Source of the DNA: an uncultured Prevotella sp.
Lineage (GTDB): Bacteria > Bacteroidota > Bacteroidia > Bacteroidales > Bacteroidaceae
DNA length: 20,962 nt
Assembly (NCBI GenBank): GCA_900552675.1
Contig: USAI01000037.1
Span: forward strand, 1 to 20,962
Reading direction: 5' to 3'
Numbering within the stretch: the first letter of the stretch is position 1; every line of letters starts with the position of its first letter. Positions 6,734 through 14,121 of the stretch are shown here, piece after piece. A program made the position numbers and the translations under genes. The notes beneath the pieces were generated by a model that saw only the letters and a program-made list of their open reading frames with translations, did not search any database and was not told where the DNA came from.

Positions 6734-8175
6734 TCGACCTTGCCTTCGTCAACAAGCTTTACAATGAGCTCACCAAACAAAGTGTTGGTCCAAGCAAACC
6801 ATGGACGGGTAAACTTCTTCGAATTATGAACATTGAAGGATTCGTGCATGAAGCCAGTGTCAGCGTCGGTACGCATCAACATCTCAATGCACTGTTTGAT
6901 TTCGGCATCATCGTTGCTGGTAAACGCCTTCATCATAATTGACATGGGCCATGCCATATCATAGCCAATGTGCGGACCACCAATGCCTTCGCCATCCTTA
7001 CCCTTAAAGAAATAAGGATTATCCTTGCTCCATACAAAACGACGGGTGTTCTGGTAGATGGGGTCGTTGGCATCAACATCGCCCAGATAGGGCATTGCCA
7101 ACAGCGAGGGAACGTTGGCATCGTCCATCAAGAAATGGTTGCCGAAGCCATCAACCTCATAGGCATAAATCTTGCCATACTTGGGATGTTCTACAACAGC
7201 ATACTTCTTCAAAGCAGACTCTACCTCATCGGCCAAAGCGGTGCACTGGGCAGCAGTGGCAGCATCGTTGTTCACCTTGGTCAATATCTCAGCGGCCTTG
7301 CGCAATGACGATACGGCCATAAAGTTTGAGGGAACAAGGAACAAGAAGGTGGTGGCATCGTCAGAAGGACGGAACACTGAGGCAATAAGGCCAACAGGGT
7401 TTACTGGGTTGCCATAACCAGAGTTGCAAACAGTGTCGAGCTGGCGGTCAGTTTTACGAAGGAAGGTGTACGGGCCCTTGTTCTCCTTGCGCTGCTGCTC
7501 GTGGAAGGTTTTTAACACATTCTTTACTGCCTCTTGCCATTCGGGGCCAAACACTGAGGTGTCACCCGTTACTTGCCAGTAATGGAAAGCCAAACGGATG
7601 GGATAGCATAATGAGTCGATCTCGTATTTGCGCTCGTGCAACTCGGGCTTCATAGCGGTGCCGTCAGAGGCCCACTCGTTATCCTCAACGGGTCCCATGT
7701 TGAAAGCATTGGCATAGGGATCAATATTGATACACTTGAGCTGGCGAAGGATAACGCCACGAACCATCTTCTTCAACTTGGCATCTTTGTTACAATACTG
7801 CACGTAGGGCCATACCTGTGCGCCACTGTCGCGAAGCCACATGGCATGAATGTCGCCTGTGTATACAAAGGTGTCGTCTTTGCCATCAAAATGAGCGGTG
7901 GTGTCGATGGTGTTGGGGTAGCAGTTTTCAAACATCCAAGCCAAGTAGGGATTGTTTTTCAACAATTTCTTTACCTCTTTAATCTTCTTCTCAACAGCAT
8001 CTGACACGAAGAGGCGGTCGGCCTCAGCGGGGCGCTTCGACACAAATTTGGTGTTATCAGCCACTACGGTATTGGCGGGTGAGAACGAGATGAGGGGCGA
8101 GGCAGCATTTGCCTGACCTGCCGAAAGGGCCAACATAAGGGTGGCGCCAGTGAGCAGTTTCTTTCCTTGTTTCAT
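6709..8175 (-). CDS. Secreted GH125 exo-alpha-1,6-mannosidase
   Basis: The 488-residue protein has a signal peptide (about 1-25, ending near GQANA) and then a glycoside hydrolase family 125 domain. This family removes non-reducing alpha-1,6-linked mannose from glycans by inversion without a metal. Matching features are YTGDIHAMWLRDSGAQVWPY (105-124), YEIDSLCYP (184-192), whose Asp187 is the likely general acid, and GFMHESFN (441-448), whose Glu445 is the likely general base. Length is normal for the family. In Bacteroidota such enzymes help break down host or yeast mannan-type glycans in the periplasm. The gene is divergent from an alpha/beta hydrolase gene. No SusC/SusD pair or sugar-responsive regulator is in the window, so it is not part of a full utilisation locus here. 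Confidence 0.93.
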   Translation of the reverse strand: MKQGKKLLTGATLMLALSAGQANAASPLISFSPANTVVADNTKFVSKRPAEADRLFVSDAVEKKIKEVKKLLKNNPYLAWMFENCYPNTIDTTAHFDGKDDTFVYTGDIHAMWLRDSGAQVWPYVQYCNKDAKLKKMVRGVILRQLKCINIDPYANAFNMGPVEDNEWASDGTAMKPELHERKYEIDSLCYPIRLAFHYWQVTGDTSVFGPEWQEAVKNVLKTFHEQQRKENKGPYTFLRKTDRQLDTVCNSGYGNPVNPVGLIASVFRPSDDATTFLFLVPSNFMAVSSLRKAAEILTKVNNDAATAAQCTALADEVESALKKYAVVEHPKYGKIYAYEVDGFGNHFLMDDANVPSLLAMPYLGDVDANDPIYQNTRRFVWSKDNPYFFKGKDGEGIGGPHIGYDMAWPMSIMMKAFTSNDDAEIKQCIEMLMRTDADTGFMHESFNVHNSKKFTRPWFAWTNTLFGELIVKLVDEGKVDLLNSCKR

Positions 8176-8264
8176 TGTTTTACGTATTTTGTTTTAATTA
8201 TTATGTTTATCTGTTTAGATAGTTATCTATTGTAGATGTGTGACAACAGCGCCACGCATCATCA

Positions 8265-8313
8265 TATTAATTGTGATTTGTATTAATTGTTGTTTGTATT
8301 AATTGTTGATTTG
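8265..8313. repeat. Three tandem 16-17 bp repeats in the GH125 leader
   Basis: Copies at 8265-8280, 8281-8296 and 8297-8313 share tattaattgt followed by a T/G-rich half ending in TTTG. They lie between the predicted transcription start and the start codon of the mannosidase gene, so they should be part of its 5' untranslated RNA. Confidence 0.8.
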
Positions 8314-8324
8314 GTTTTCTTCGA

Positions 8325-8332
8325 CAAAATTA
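8325..8332 (-). promoter_or_regulatory. Candidate -7 element for the GH125 gene
   Basis: TAATTTTG on the minus strand matches TAnnTTTG exactly. The expected -33 position has only a partial match (CTTG-like, near 8352-8356). The leader would be about 145 nt. Confidence 0.45.
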
Positions 8333-8401
8333 GATAAAAATATAGAAATACACAAGAAATCATAGCTTATTTTAATTGTTTATAACAACTTGGTGAAAAC
8401 G

Positions 8402-8434
8402 TTTGCACATTCAAAGAATTATAAATACTTTTGC
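8402..8434 (+). promoter_or_regulatory. Promoter of the alpha/beta hydrolase gene
   Basis: TTTG at 8402-8405 and TACTTTTGC at 8426-8434 are exactly 20 nt apart, a very good consensus match. Transcription should begin near 8438-8442, which rules out the TTG codon at 8431 as a start and supports ATG at 8494. Confidence 0.7.
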
Positions 8435-8493
8435 AATGCGAAAAAACAACATCTAAACAAGCAACATCTAACATAAATATCAAAACAAACAAC

Positions 8494-9366
8494 ATGAGAA
8501 AGTTATTTACCATTATCATCATGCTGGCAGCTATACTGACGGCCAATGCACAAGGCAATAAACAAGGCACTGCGCAAGCCAAGAATAAAACCACAGCGCA
8601 AGCCAAGAATAAAGCCATAAAGAATGAATATCAGACGCTGAAAGACATCTCATATATCAGTGCCGACGACACCTCATCCTACCGCCGCGAACGCTGCAAA
8701 CTAAATATGTACCTACCCACACAAAAGAAGGGTTTCAAGACCATTGTGTGGTTTCATGGTGGTGGATTGGAAGGCGGCAACAAAGAGTTTAGACCCGAAT
8801 TGATGAACAGTGGCTTTGCACAGGTGGCTCCTAATTACCGTTTGTTTCCGCGTTGCCAATGCCCCGACTACACCCGCGACGCTGCGGCTGCCGTAGCCTG
8901 GACACTCAAACATATTGCCGAATATGGTGGCGACCCTTCACAAGTGTATGTAGGCGGACACTCGGCAGGCGGCTATCTCACACTGATGCTGGCGCTTGAC
9001 AAGACTTATTTGGCCGAATATGGTGTTGATGCCGACTCGATAAAGGGCTATTTTCCCGTGAGCGGACAGTGTGCTACCCACTACACCATACGCAAAGAGC
9101 GCAAGATATCGTTCACCTTACCCATTGTTGACAAGATGGCACCACTGAACAATGCCCGCCAACTGAACACAAATCTCACCCTTATCACTGGCGACCGCCG
9201 CTTGGAACAGATGTCGCGCTATGAAGAGAACCTCTACCTCAAGTCGGTGCTTGAGGGCATGGGCAACAAGTTCATCCCTATACACGAGCTTAGCGGTTTC
9301 GACCATGGCACCGTGCTTGCCCCCGCAGGCATGCTCATTCGCGACATTATGCAAAAGGACAAATAA
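8494..9366 (+). CDS. Secreted alpha/beta hydrolase (esterase/lipase-like)
   Basis: Starting at ATG 8494 the protein has 290 residues with a clean signal peptide (MRKLFTIIIMLAAILTANAQ). Reading further upstream from TTG 8431 would place coding sequence on the promoter. The fold is the carboxylesterase/BD-FAE type: an oxyanion-hole HGGG (88-91), nucleophile elbow GGHSAGG (154-160, Ser157), likely acid Asp234 in TGDRR and likely base His271 in GFDHG. It should hydrolyse an ester in the periplasm or outside the cell; acetylated or feruloylated glycans are plausible given the neighbouring mannosidase, but this is inference. Just after the signal peptide, a 24-bp DNA duplication gives two copies of TAQAKNK in a disordered linker. 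Confidence 0.88.
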   Translation: MRKLFTIIIMLAAILTANAQGNKQGTAQAKNKTTAQAKNKAIKNEYQTLKDISYISADDTSSYRRERCKLNMYLPTQKKGFKTIVWFHGGGLEGGNKEFRPELMNSGFAQVAPNYRLFPRCQCPDYTRDAAAAVAWTLKHIAEYGGDPSQVYVGGHSAGGYLTLMLALDKTYLAEYGVDADSIKGYFPVSGQCATHYTIRKERKISFTLPIVDKMAPLNNARQLNTNLTLITGDRRLEQMSRYEENLYLKSVLEGMGNKFIPIHELSGFDHGTVLAPAGMLIRDIMQKDK

Positions 9367-9532
9367 AGACATTGGCATGATAAAAAGCGGCATCGACAAA
9401 TACTAAGGAAAGCATATAGAAGCATTTACTGGCAAATGATGAATTGTCATTAAACAGTTCTGTTTTCTAATAAAACGATGTATTAAAGGCGAAAAAAACG
9501 AGCAACTATGCCTTTTTGTGCAAGACTTTCAG

Positions 9533-9541
9533 TAACTTTGC
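9533..9541 (+). promoter_or_regulatory. Candidate -7 element for the metF operon
   Basis: TAACTTTGC matches TAnnTTTG exactly and lies 24 bp before the metF start. The nearest TTTG (9515-9518) is only 14 nt upstream, so the -33 box is uncertain. I saw no SAM or cobalamin riboswitch in the roughly 200-bp gap before metF. Confidence 0.45.
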
Positions 9542-9565
9542 ATACATTACAAGAAACAGACACTT

Positions 9566-10522
9566 ATGAATGTAAAGGAACTCATCAACGATAACAACTC
9601 CTCGCGCCACTTCTCTTTCGAAGTATTACCGCCACTGAAGGGCAATGGCACGGGGTTTCTGTTCTCTACTATCGACAAGCTGAAAGAGTTTAACCCGCTG
9701 TATATCAATATAACCACCCACCATAGCGAGTATGTTTACCGCGAACTGGAAAGCGGACAATATGAGCGCCTGCGTATTCGCCGACGCCCTGGCACCGTAG
9801 CCATTGCTGCTGCCATACAGAACAAATATAACATACCCGTCATACCGCACATTATATGTAGCGGAGCCACCACCGAAGATATAGAATATGAACTGCTTGA
9901 CCTTCAGTTTCTCGGCATAGAGAACCTGCTACTGTTGCGTGGCGACAAGGCCAAAGAAGACAGTCGTTTCAAGGCTACACCTGGCGGATACGAGCACACC
10001 ACACAGCTTATACAGCAGGTAAATAGTTTTAACGAGGGCTTCTTTGTCGACGGAACCCCCATCAAGCATCCAGGCAAACCATTCCATTTTGGTGTGGCCG
10101 CCTACCCCGAGAAACACGAAGAGGCGCCAAACCTGGAGATGGATATGCAATATTTGAAGATGAAACAAGATCTTGGTGCCGAATATGCCGTTACACAGCT
10201 GTTCTACGATAACCAGAAATACTTCGACTTTGTAGAGAAAGCACGCGCCAATGGCATCACCATCCCCATCATTCCAGGCATTAAGCCGTTTGCCAAGTTG
10301 TCGCAACTTACCGTAGTGCCCCGCACCTTCCATTGCGATTTGCCACAAGCCTTGGCCACCGAGGCCATAAAATGTAAGACCGATGACGATGCCAAAGCCC
10401 TGGGCGTAGAGTGGACTACCGCTCAATGCCAAGAGCTCTATAACGCTGGTGTAAAGAACATTCACTTCTACACAGTGTCGGCTGTCGACTCGGTATGCGA
10501 GGTTGCCAAACGCCTTTTATAA
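9566..10522 (+). CDS. metF: Methylenetetrahydrofolate reductase
   Basis: This 318-residue flavoenzyme reduces 5,10-methylene-tetrahydrofolate to 5-methyl-tetrahydrofolate, supplying methyl groups for methionine synthesis in the cytoplasm. The N-terminal FSFEVLPP (16-23) holds the catalytic glutamate (Glu19). The barrel continues with ITTHHSEY, IPVIPHIICSGAT, LGIENLLLLRGDK (folate/FAD region), FHFGVAAYPEKHEEAPN and DLGAEYAVTQLFYDN, ending with IPIIPGIKPFAKLSQL. Its length is close to the bacterial norm of about 300. It begins a run of plus-strand housekeeping genes; holB follows after 97 bp. Identity is firm. Confidence 0.96.
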   Translation: MNVKELINDNNSSRHFSFEVLPPLKGNGTGFLFSTIDKLKEFNPLYINITTHHSEYVYRELESGQYERLRIRRRPGTVAIAAAIQNKYNIPVIPHIICSGATTEDIEYELLDLQFLGIENLLLLRGDKAKEDSRFKATPGGYEHTTQLIQQVNSFNEGFFVDGTPIKHPGKPFHFGVAAYPEKHEEAPNLEMDMQYLKMKQDLGAEYAVTQLFYDNQKYFDFVEKARANGITIPIIPGIKPFAKLSQLTVVPRTFHCDLPQALATEAIKCKTDDDAKALGVEWTTAQCQELYNAGVKNIHFYTVSAVDSVCEVAKRLL

Positions 10523-10619
10523 GTGTAACAAAGACAAAAGAAGAAGGAAACATCGCCAAACAAGCCTCAAAACAACATATAAAAGAATAAGAAAACCCAA
10601 CAAATAAAGCGCAATTATA

Positions 10620-11720
10620 ATGAGCATTGATGAAGTAGTAGGACAGCAAGAAGCATGGCAACGCCTCATGCAGATGGAACAAGAAGACCGTCTGCCACAC
10701 GCTATGCTTATCACTGGTCCGCAAGGATGCGGTAAGATGGCCATGGCCATGGCCTTTGCTGCACACCTGTTAAACAACAGTCAGCTGCTAAAGGGTTTCA
10801 ACCACCCCGACCTGCACTTCACCTTTCCCACCATTAAGCCCGCCAACTCAGGTGCCGACTATAAGCCCGTGAGCGACGATTACATGGCTCAATGGCGCGA
10901 GATGCTCACGCACGGCCCCTACTTCACCTTCGAACAATGGATGACGGCCATGGACGCCGCCAACCAGCAAGCCGTGATTACAGCTGCCGAAGCCGACAAA
11001 CTAACGCGCGAACTAAGCCTCAAAGCCAGTCAAGGTGGCTATAAGGTAAGCATTATTTGGTTGCCCGAGCGCATGAATGCCACCAGCGCCAACAAGATAT
11101 TGAAAACTCTGGAAGAGCCGCCTCAGCGCACCATCTTCCTCATGGTAAGCGAAGAGCCAGGTCTGCTGCTCGAAACCATTCTCAGCCGCACGCAGCGTTT
11201 CGCTATGAAACGCATCGACACCGCCGACATAGAACAAGCCTTACAACAACGTCGAGGCCTTGATGCCGATGCGGCGCACGCCATTGCTCGCGTGGCAGGT
11301 GGCAGCTGGATAAAGGCTATCGAAACCCTCGATACCAGCAACGAGAGCCACCAGTTTTTCGATCTCTTCACCCTCTTCATGCGTCTTTGCTACGGCCGCA
11401 AGGTAAAGGAGCTGAAGAAATGGGCCGAAACGGTGACCGCTTTCGGACGCGAGAAGCAGAAACGCATGCTCACCTACTTCTCTCGTATGGTGCGCGAAAG
11501 TTTTATGTACAACTTCCGCCAGCCCGACCTGTGCTACATGACGCCCGAAGAAGAGCAGTTTGCACGCAAGTTTTCACCCTTCATAAACGAGGCCAATGTG
11601 ATTGAGATAAGCAATATGTTTCAGTTGGCCATACGCGACATCTCACAAAACGTAAACAGCAAAGTGGTGTTCTACGACATTGCCCTAAAGAACATTGTGG
11701 CGCTGATACGCAAGCCGTAA
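10620..11720 (+). CDS. holB: DNA polymerase III delta' subunit (clamp loader)
   Basis: The 366-residue protein is an AAA+ clamp-loader subunit of the delta' type. It helps open and load the sliding clamp at the replication fork. GPQGCGKM (33-40) is the Walker A position, but the usual Ser/Thr after Lys is Met, fitting the poor ATP binding of delta'. LEEPPQRTIFLMVSEEPGLL and ILSRTQRF mark the sensor 1 and SRx region; the rest is the helical collar. HPDLHFTFP (62-70) follows the Walker A helix after only about 20 residues, with none of the four cysteines of the zinc module usually found there. It lies between metF and the PSP1 gene, with a 128-bp gap to the latter. Confidence 0.88.
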   Translation: MSIDEVVGQQEAWQRLMQMEQEDRLPHAMLITGPQGCGKMAMAMAFAAHLLNNSQLLKGFNHPDLHFTFPTIKPANSGADYKPVSDDYMAQWREMLTHGPYFTFEQWMTAMDAANQQAVITAAEADKLTRELSLKASQGGYKVSIIWLPERMNATSANKILKTLEEPPQRTIFLMVSEEPGLLLETILSRTQRFAMKRIDTADIEQALQQRRGLDADAAHAIARVAGGSWIKAIETLDTSNESHQFFDLFTLFMRLCYGRKVKELKKWAETVTAFGREKQKRMLTYFSRMVRESFMYNFRQPDLCYMTPEEEQFARKFSPFINEANVIEISNMFQLAIRDISQNVNSKVVFYDIALKNIVALIRKP

Positions 11721-11848
11721 GCGCTAACATATAACTACCATCGGCGCTGATAAACAAGCCACATAACAAAAGAAAACATAAAACGATATATACACCCGCC
11801 ACGGCCCAAAAATAAGAATAAGGCCAAGGCAAAGACAAGAAAAACAAT

Positions 11849-13270
11849 ATGACAGATTTCAAGAACATGAAATTCAAGATATCACGAGGATGCGACCGCG
11901 GTTTCTGCCATCAGGCATGCGGACGTCAAGACAAGCAGCTCAACACCTACGACTGGCTGGCCGACGTTCCTGGAAACGAAGAGAGCACCGACCTCGTTGA
12001 GGTTCAGTTTAAGAACACACGCAAAGGTTATTACCACAACGTGAACAATATTGAGCTGAAGAAAGGCGACATCGTAGCTGTAGAGGCCAGCCCTGGCCAC
12101 GACATTGGCGTGGTAACCCTAACAGGCCGCTTGGTAAAGTTGCAAATAAAGAAAGCCAACCTCAAGTCGGCCGACGAAATAAAGCGCGTATACCGCATTG
12201 CCAAGCCAGTAGATATGGAGAAATATCACGAGGCAAAGAGCCGCGAGCACGGCACCATGATACAAAGCCGACAGATAGCCAAAGATTTGGGCCTACAGAT
12301 GAAGATAGGCGACGTTGAATATCAGGGTGATGGAAACAAGGCCATCTTCTACTACATTGCTGATGAACGTGTCGACTTCAGACAGCTTATCAAGGTGCTG
12401 GCCGAAACCTTCCATGTGCGCATTGAGATGAAACAGATTGGTGCACGTCAAGAGGCAGGCCGTATTGGCGGAACAGGTCCTTGCGGTAGAGAGCTGTGCT
12501 GTGCCACCTGGATGAAAAACTTTGTAAGCGTGAGCACCAACGCCGCTCGCTTTCAAGACATTTCGCTCAACCCACAGAAGTTGGCGGGCCTATGCGCAAA
12601 GCTGAAATGCTGCCTCAACTATGAGGTTGACGACTATGTAGAGGCAGGCCGCAAGATGCCGAGCCGCGAGCTGACCCTCTTCACACAAGACAACGAATAT
12701 CACTTCTTCAAGAGCGATATTTTGGCTGGCACGGTCACCTACTCTACCGATAAGAAGTTGGCCGCCAACCTCGAGACCATCAGCGCTCAGCGTGCCATTG
12801 AGGTGATAGAGTTAAACCGCAAGGGCGAGAAACCCCTATCGCTGCTTGAAAACGGCAAGATAAAAGAGTCGGCGAAGCCCATCGACCTCTTGGCCGATGC
12901 CGATATCAGCCGCTTCGACAAGTCGAAAAAGAAGAAAAAGAACAAAAGCAGAGAGGGCAACCGACAAGGCAAGCCTCAGCCTAAAGGCGAAAGAAACGCA
13001 CAGCAGCAACCTAAGGGTGCTGCACAAGGAGCAAGCCAAGGACAGGCACAAGGACAAAATCAAGGACCCGCCCAAAATCAAGGGCAGGGACAAAATCAAG
13101 GACAAGAACAAAATCAAGGGCAGAGTCAAGGACAAAGGCCGAGACAGCGTCAAGGTAGACCACAAGGGGCACGCCCCAGAGCAAAAGGGGCCGACCGCAA
13201 TGCGTCAAACAATACACCTAACACCCCCAACACACCCCACGACACCCACAATGGTGGCGGGCAAGCCTAA
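11849..13270 (+). CDS. PSP1/RicT (YaaT)-like protein with Gln/Gly-rich tail
   Basis: This 473-residue protein belongs to the PSP1 family. In Bacillus the relative YaaT (RicT) acts in the Fe-S-containing Ric complex that affects RNA processing; in Bacteroidota the role is unproven. The N-terminus has several cysteines (CDRGFCHQACG, 15-25). The PSP1 core spans about 45-270, with GGTGPCGRELCCATW (207-221) and GLCAKLKCCLNYE (247-259), the conserved cysteine-rich motifs. Residues about 355-473 are disordered: a lysine-rich patch, then many GQ/NQ repeats, then Arg- and Asn-rich sequence. The DNA there is repetitive (variants of caaaatcaagg at 13020-13135). It precedes gldH by 15 bp, an arrangement I recall as common in the phylum. 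Confidence 0.88.
   Translation: MTDFKNMKFKISRGCDRGFCHQACGRQDKQLNTYDWLADVPGNEESTDLVEVQFKNTRKGYYHNVNNIELKKGDIVAVEASPGHDIGVVTLTGRLVKLQIKKANLKSADEIKRVYRIAKPVDMEKYHEAKSREHGTMIQSRQIAKDLGLQMKIGDVEYQGDGNKAIFYYIADERVDFRQLIKVLAETFHVRIEMKQIGARQEAGRIGGTGPCGRELCCATWMKNFVSVSTNAARFQDISLNPQKLAGLCAKLKCCLNYEVDDYVEAGRKMPSRELTLFTQDNEYHFFKSDILAGTVTYSTDKKLAANLETISAQRAIEVIELNRKGEKPLSLLENGKIKESAKPIDLLADADISRFDKSKKKKKNKSREGNRQGKPQPKGERNAQQQPKGAAQGASQGQAQGQNQGPAQNQGQGQNQGQEQNQGQSQGQRPRQRQGRPQGARPRAKGADRNASNNTPNTPNTPHDTHNGGGQA
13020..13140 (+). repeat. Degenerate tandem repeat encoding the GQ-rich tail
   Basis: Short units built on caaggacaaaat and caaaatcaaggg recur many times in frame, giving repeated QGQNQ blocks in residues about 392-428 of the PSP1 protein. 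Length is likely to vary between strains. Confidence 0.75.
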
Positions 13271-13285
13271 AAAAGAACGCAAGTT

Positions 13286-13753
13286 ATGAAGAAAAGTCTT
13301 TGGCAATGGGCAGGAGTGGCACTGATGCTCACCATGCTTGCAGCCTGCATTGGCAATAAGGTGTATTACCGCTACGACCACACGCCACTAAACGGCTGGG
13401 AGAAGAACGACACGCTCACCTTCAGCGTGCCAAAGATGCCAACCGAGGGTTTGTATAACAGTCATTTACTGCTGCGTGTGAGCCAAGGTTATCCCTTTAT
13501 GAGCCTTGCGCTGATCGTAGAGCAAACGATATTGCCGTCGCACCAAACGCACACCGACACACTGAAATGCCGCCTTATTGACGAAAGAGGGCGTACAAAA
13601 GGCCAAGGTTTGAACTATTATCAGTATTCGTTCCCCATCAACAGCATGCATCTGCAGGTGGGCGACTCGTTACAGATAAAGGTTCGTCATGATATGAAAC
13701 GCGAGATTTTGCCTGGCGTAAGCGATATTGGTATACAGATATTACGCCAGTAA
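13286..13753 (+). CDS. gldH: Gliding motility-type lipoprotein GldH
   Basis: This 155-residue protein begins with a lipoprotein signal peptide; the lipobox LAAC places the modified cysteine at residue 21. The mature part (NKVYYRYDHTPLNGWEKNDTLTF, and DTLKCRLIDERGRTKGQGLNYYQYSF further on) matches the GldH family. In Flavobacterium GldH is needed for gliding and the linked type IX secretion system. Here no other gld or spr gene is nearby, and family members persist in non-gliding Bacteroidales, so its role is probably a more general envelope one. It ends the metF-holB-PSP1-gldH run and faces the shape operon, with a long inverted repeat downstream that may terminate both. Confidence 0.85.
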   Translation: MKKSLWQWAGVALMLTMLAACIGNKVYYRYDHTPLNGWEKNDTLTFSVPKMPTEGLYNSHLLLRVSQGYPFMSLALIVEQTILPSHQTHTDTLKCRLIDERGRTKGQGLNYYQYSFPINSMHLQVGDSLQIKVRHDMKREILPGVSDIGIQILRQ

Positions 13754-13828
13754 CAACGTAATGATAACCACACGGCTAAGCTGCAACGCTAATAACACGT
13801 GGCGCACAGCAATAGCTTAAAGCATGAA

Positions 13829-13979
13829 AAAAAAGAGGGTGTGTCAAAATAGGAGTTAGAGGAAGTTAACAGACAAATGCTTTATTTTCAGCAATTTATA
13901 CATATGTCCGCTAACTTCTGTTAACTTCGGGCGAAGCCCAAACTTCTTTTAACTTCTATTTTGACACACCCTCTTTTTT
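13829..13979. mobile_element. MITE-like 151-bp inverted-repeat element
   Basis: The ends are perfect 24-bp inverted repeats (13829-13852 and 13956-13979) with core GAGGGTGTGTCAAAATAG. Weaker inverted similarity continues inward (AGTTAGAGGAAGTT against AGTTAAAAGAAGTT). A second 11-bp inverted pair, GAAGTTAACAG (13862-13872) and its complement (13918-13928), and a GGGC-GAA-GCCC hairpin (13929-13939) lie inside. No ORF is present. Such structure fits a non-autonomous insertion-sequence derivative. Because of the A and T runs at the ends it could also act as a terminator in both directions between convergent genes. I cannot define a target duplication because the flanks are A/T runs. Confidence 0.6.
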
Positions 13980-14024
13980 ATATTTATCGCATAAATATAA
14001 TGCCTACCATATAATAGATAACGT

Positions 14025-14108
14025 TTACCCTTATTATACATATAGATATAATTTTACCTCTATTATACAAATAGGTATAATCTTACACTTATTATATATC
14101 GGTATAAT
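14025..14108. repeat. Three tandem AT-rich dyad repeats with 29-bp period
   Basis: Copies at 14025-14052, 14054-14081 and 14083-14108 begin with TTAC and end with TATAAT. Each has internal dyad symmetry; on minus the middle one reads ATTATAC-CTATTT-GTATAAT, a 7-bp stem. They lie just beyond the rodA stop codon. No spacer-like variation separates them, so this is not a CRISPR array. Confidence 0.75.
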
Positions 14109-14121
14109 TAGTGCATTGCCC

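Larger units (their letters stand above)
8176..8493. other. Divergent control region between GH125 and hydrolase genes
   Basis: This 318-bp region has no gene of its own. It holds the GH125 -7 element (8325-8332, minus), the hydrolase promoter (8402-8434, plus), and about 70 bp of AT-rich DNA between them where a shared regulator could bind. It also holds three 16-17 bp tandem repeats (8265-8313) in the GH125 leader. Confidence 0.6.
13754..14121. other. Convergent intergenic region with MITE-like element and dyad array
   Basis: This 368-bp gap separates gldH (plus) from rodA (minus). It has no gene. It holds a 151-bp element with perfect 24-bp terminal inverted repeats (13829-13979) and three AT-rich dyad repeats (14025-14108). 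Confidence 0.7.

Noticed and set aside
8431..8493. Upstream TTG start for the alpha/beta hydrolase
   Set aside because: The TTG lies inside the -7 promoter element, and starting at ATG 8494 gives a proper signal peptide.
12897..13289. ORF in another frame over the PSP1 tail and gldH start
   Set aside because: A shadow of the repetitive Gln-rich coding DNA; Lys- and Asp-rich repeats with no start context.
14025..14108. Short CRISPR array
   Set aside because: The 26-28 bp units are separated by a single base, so there are no spacers, and no cas gene is present.
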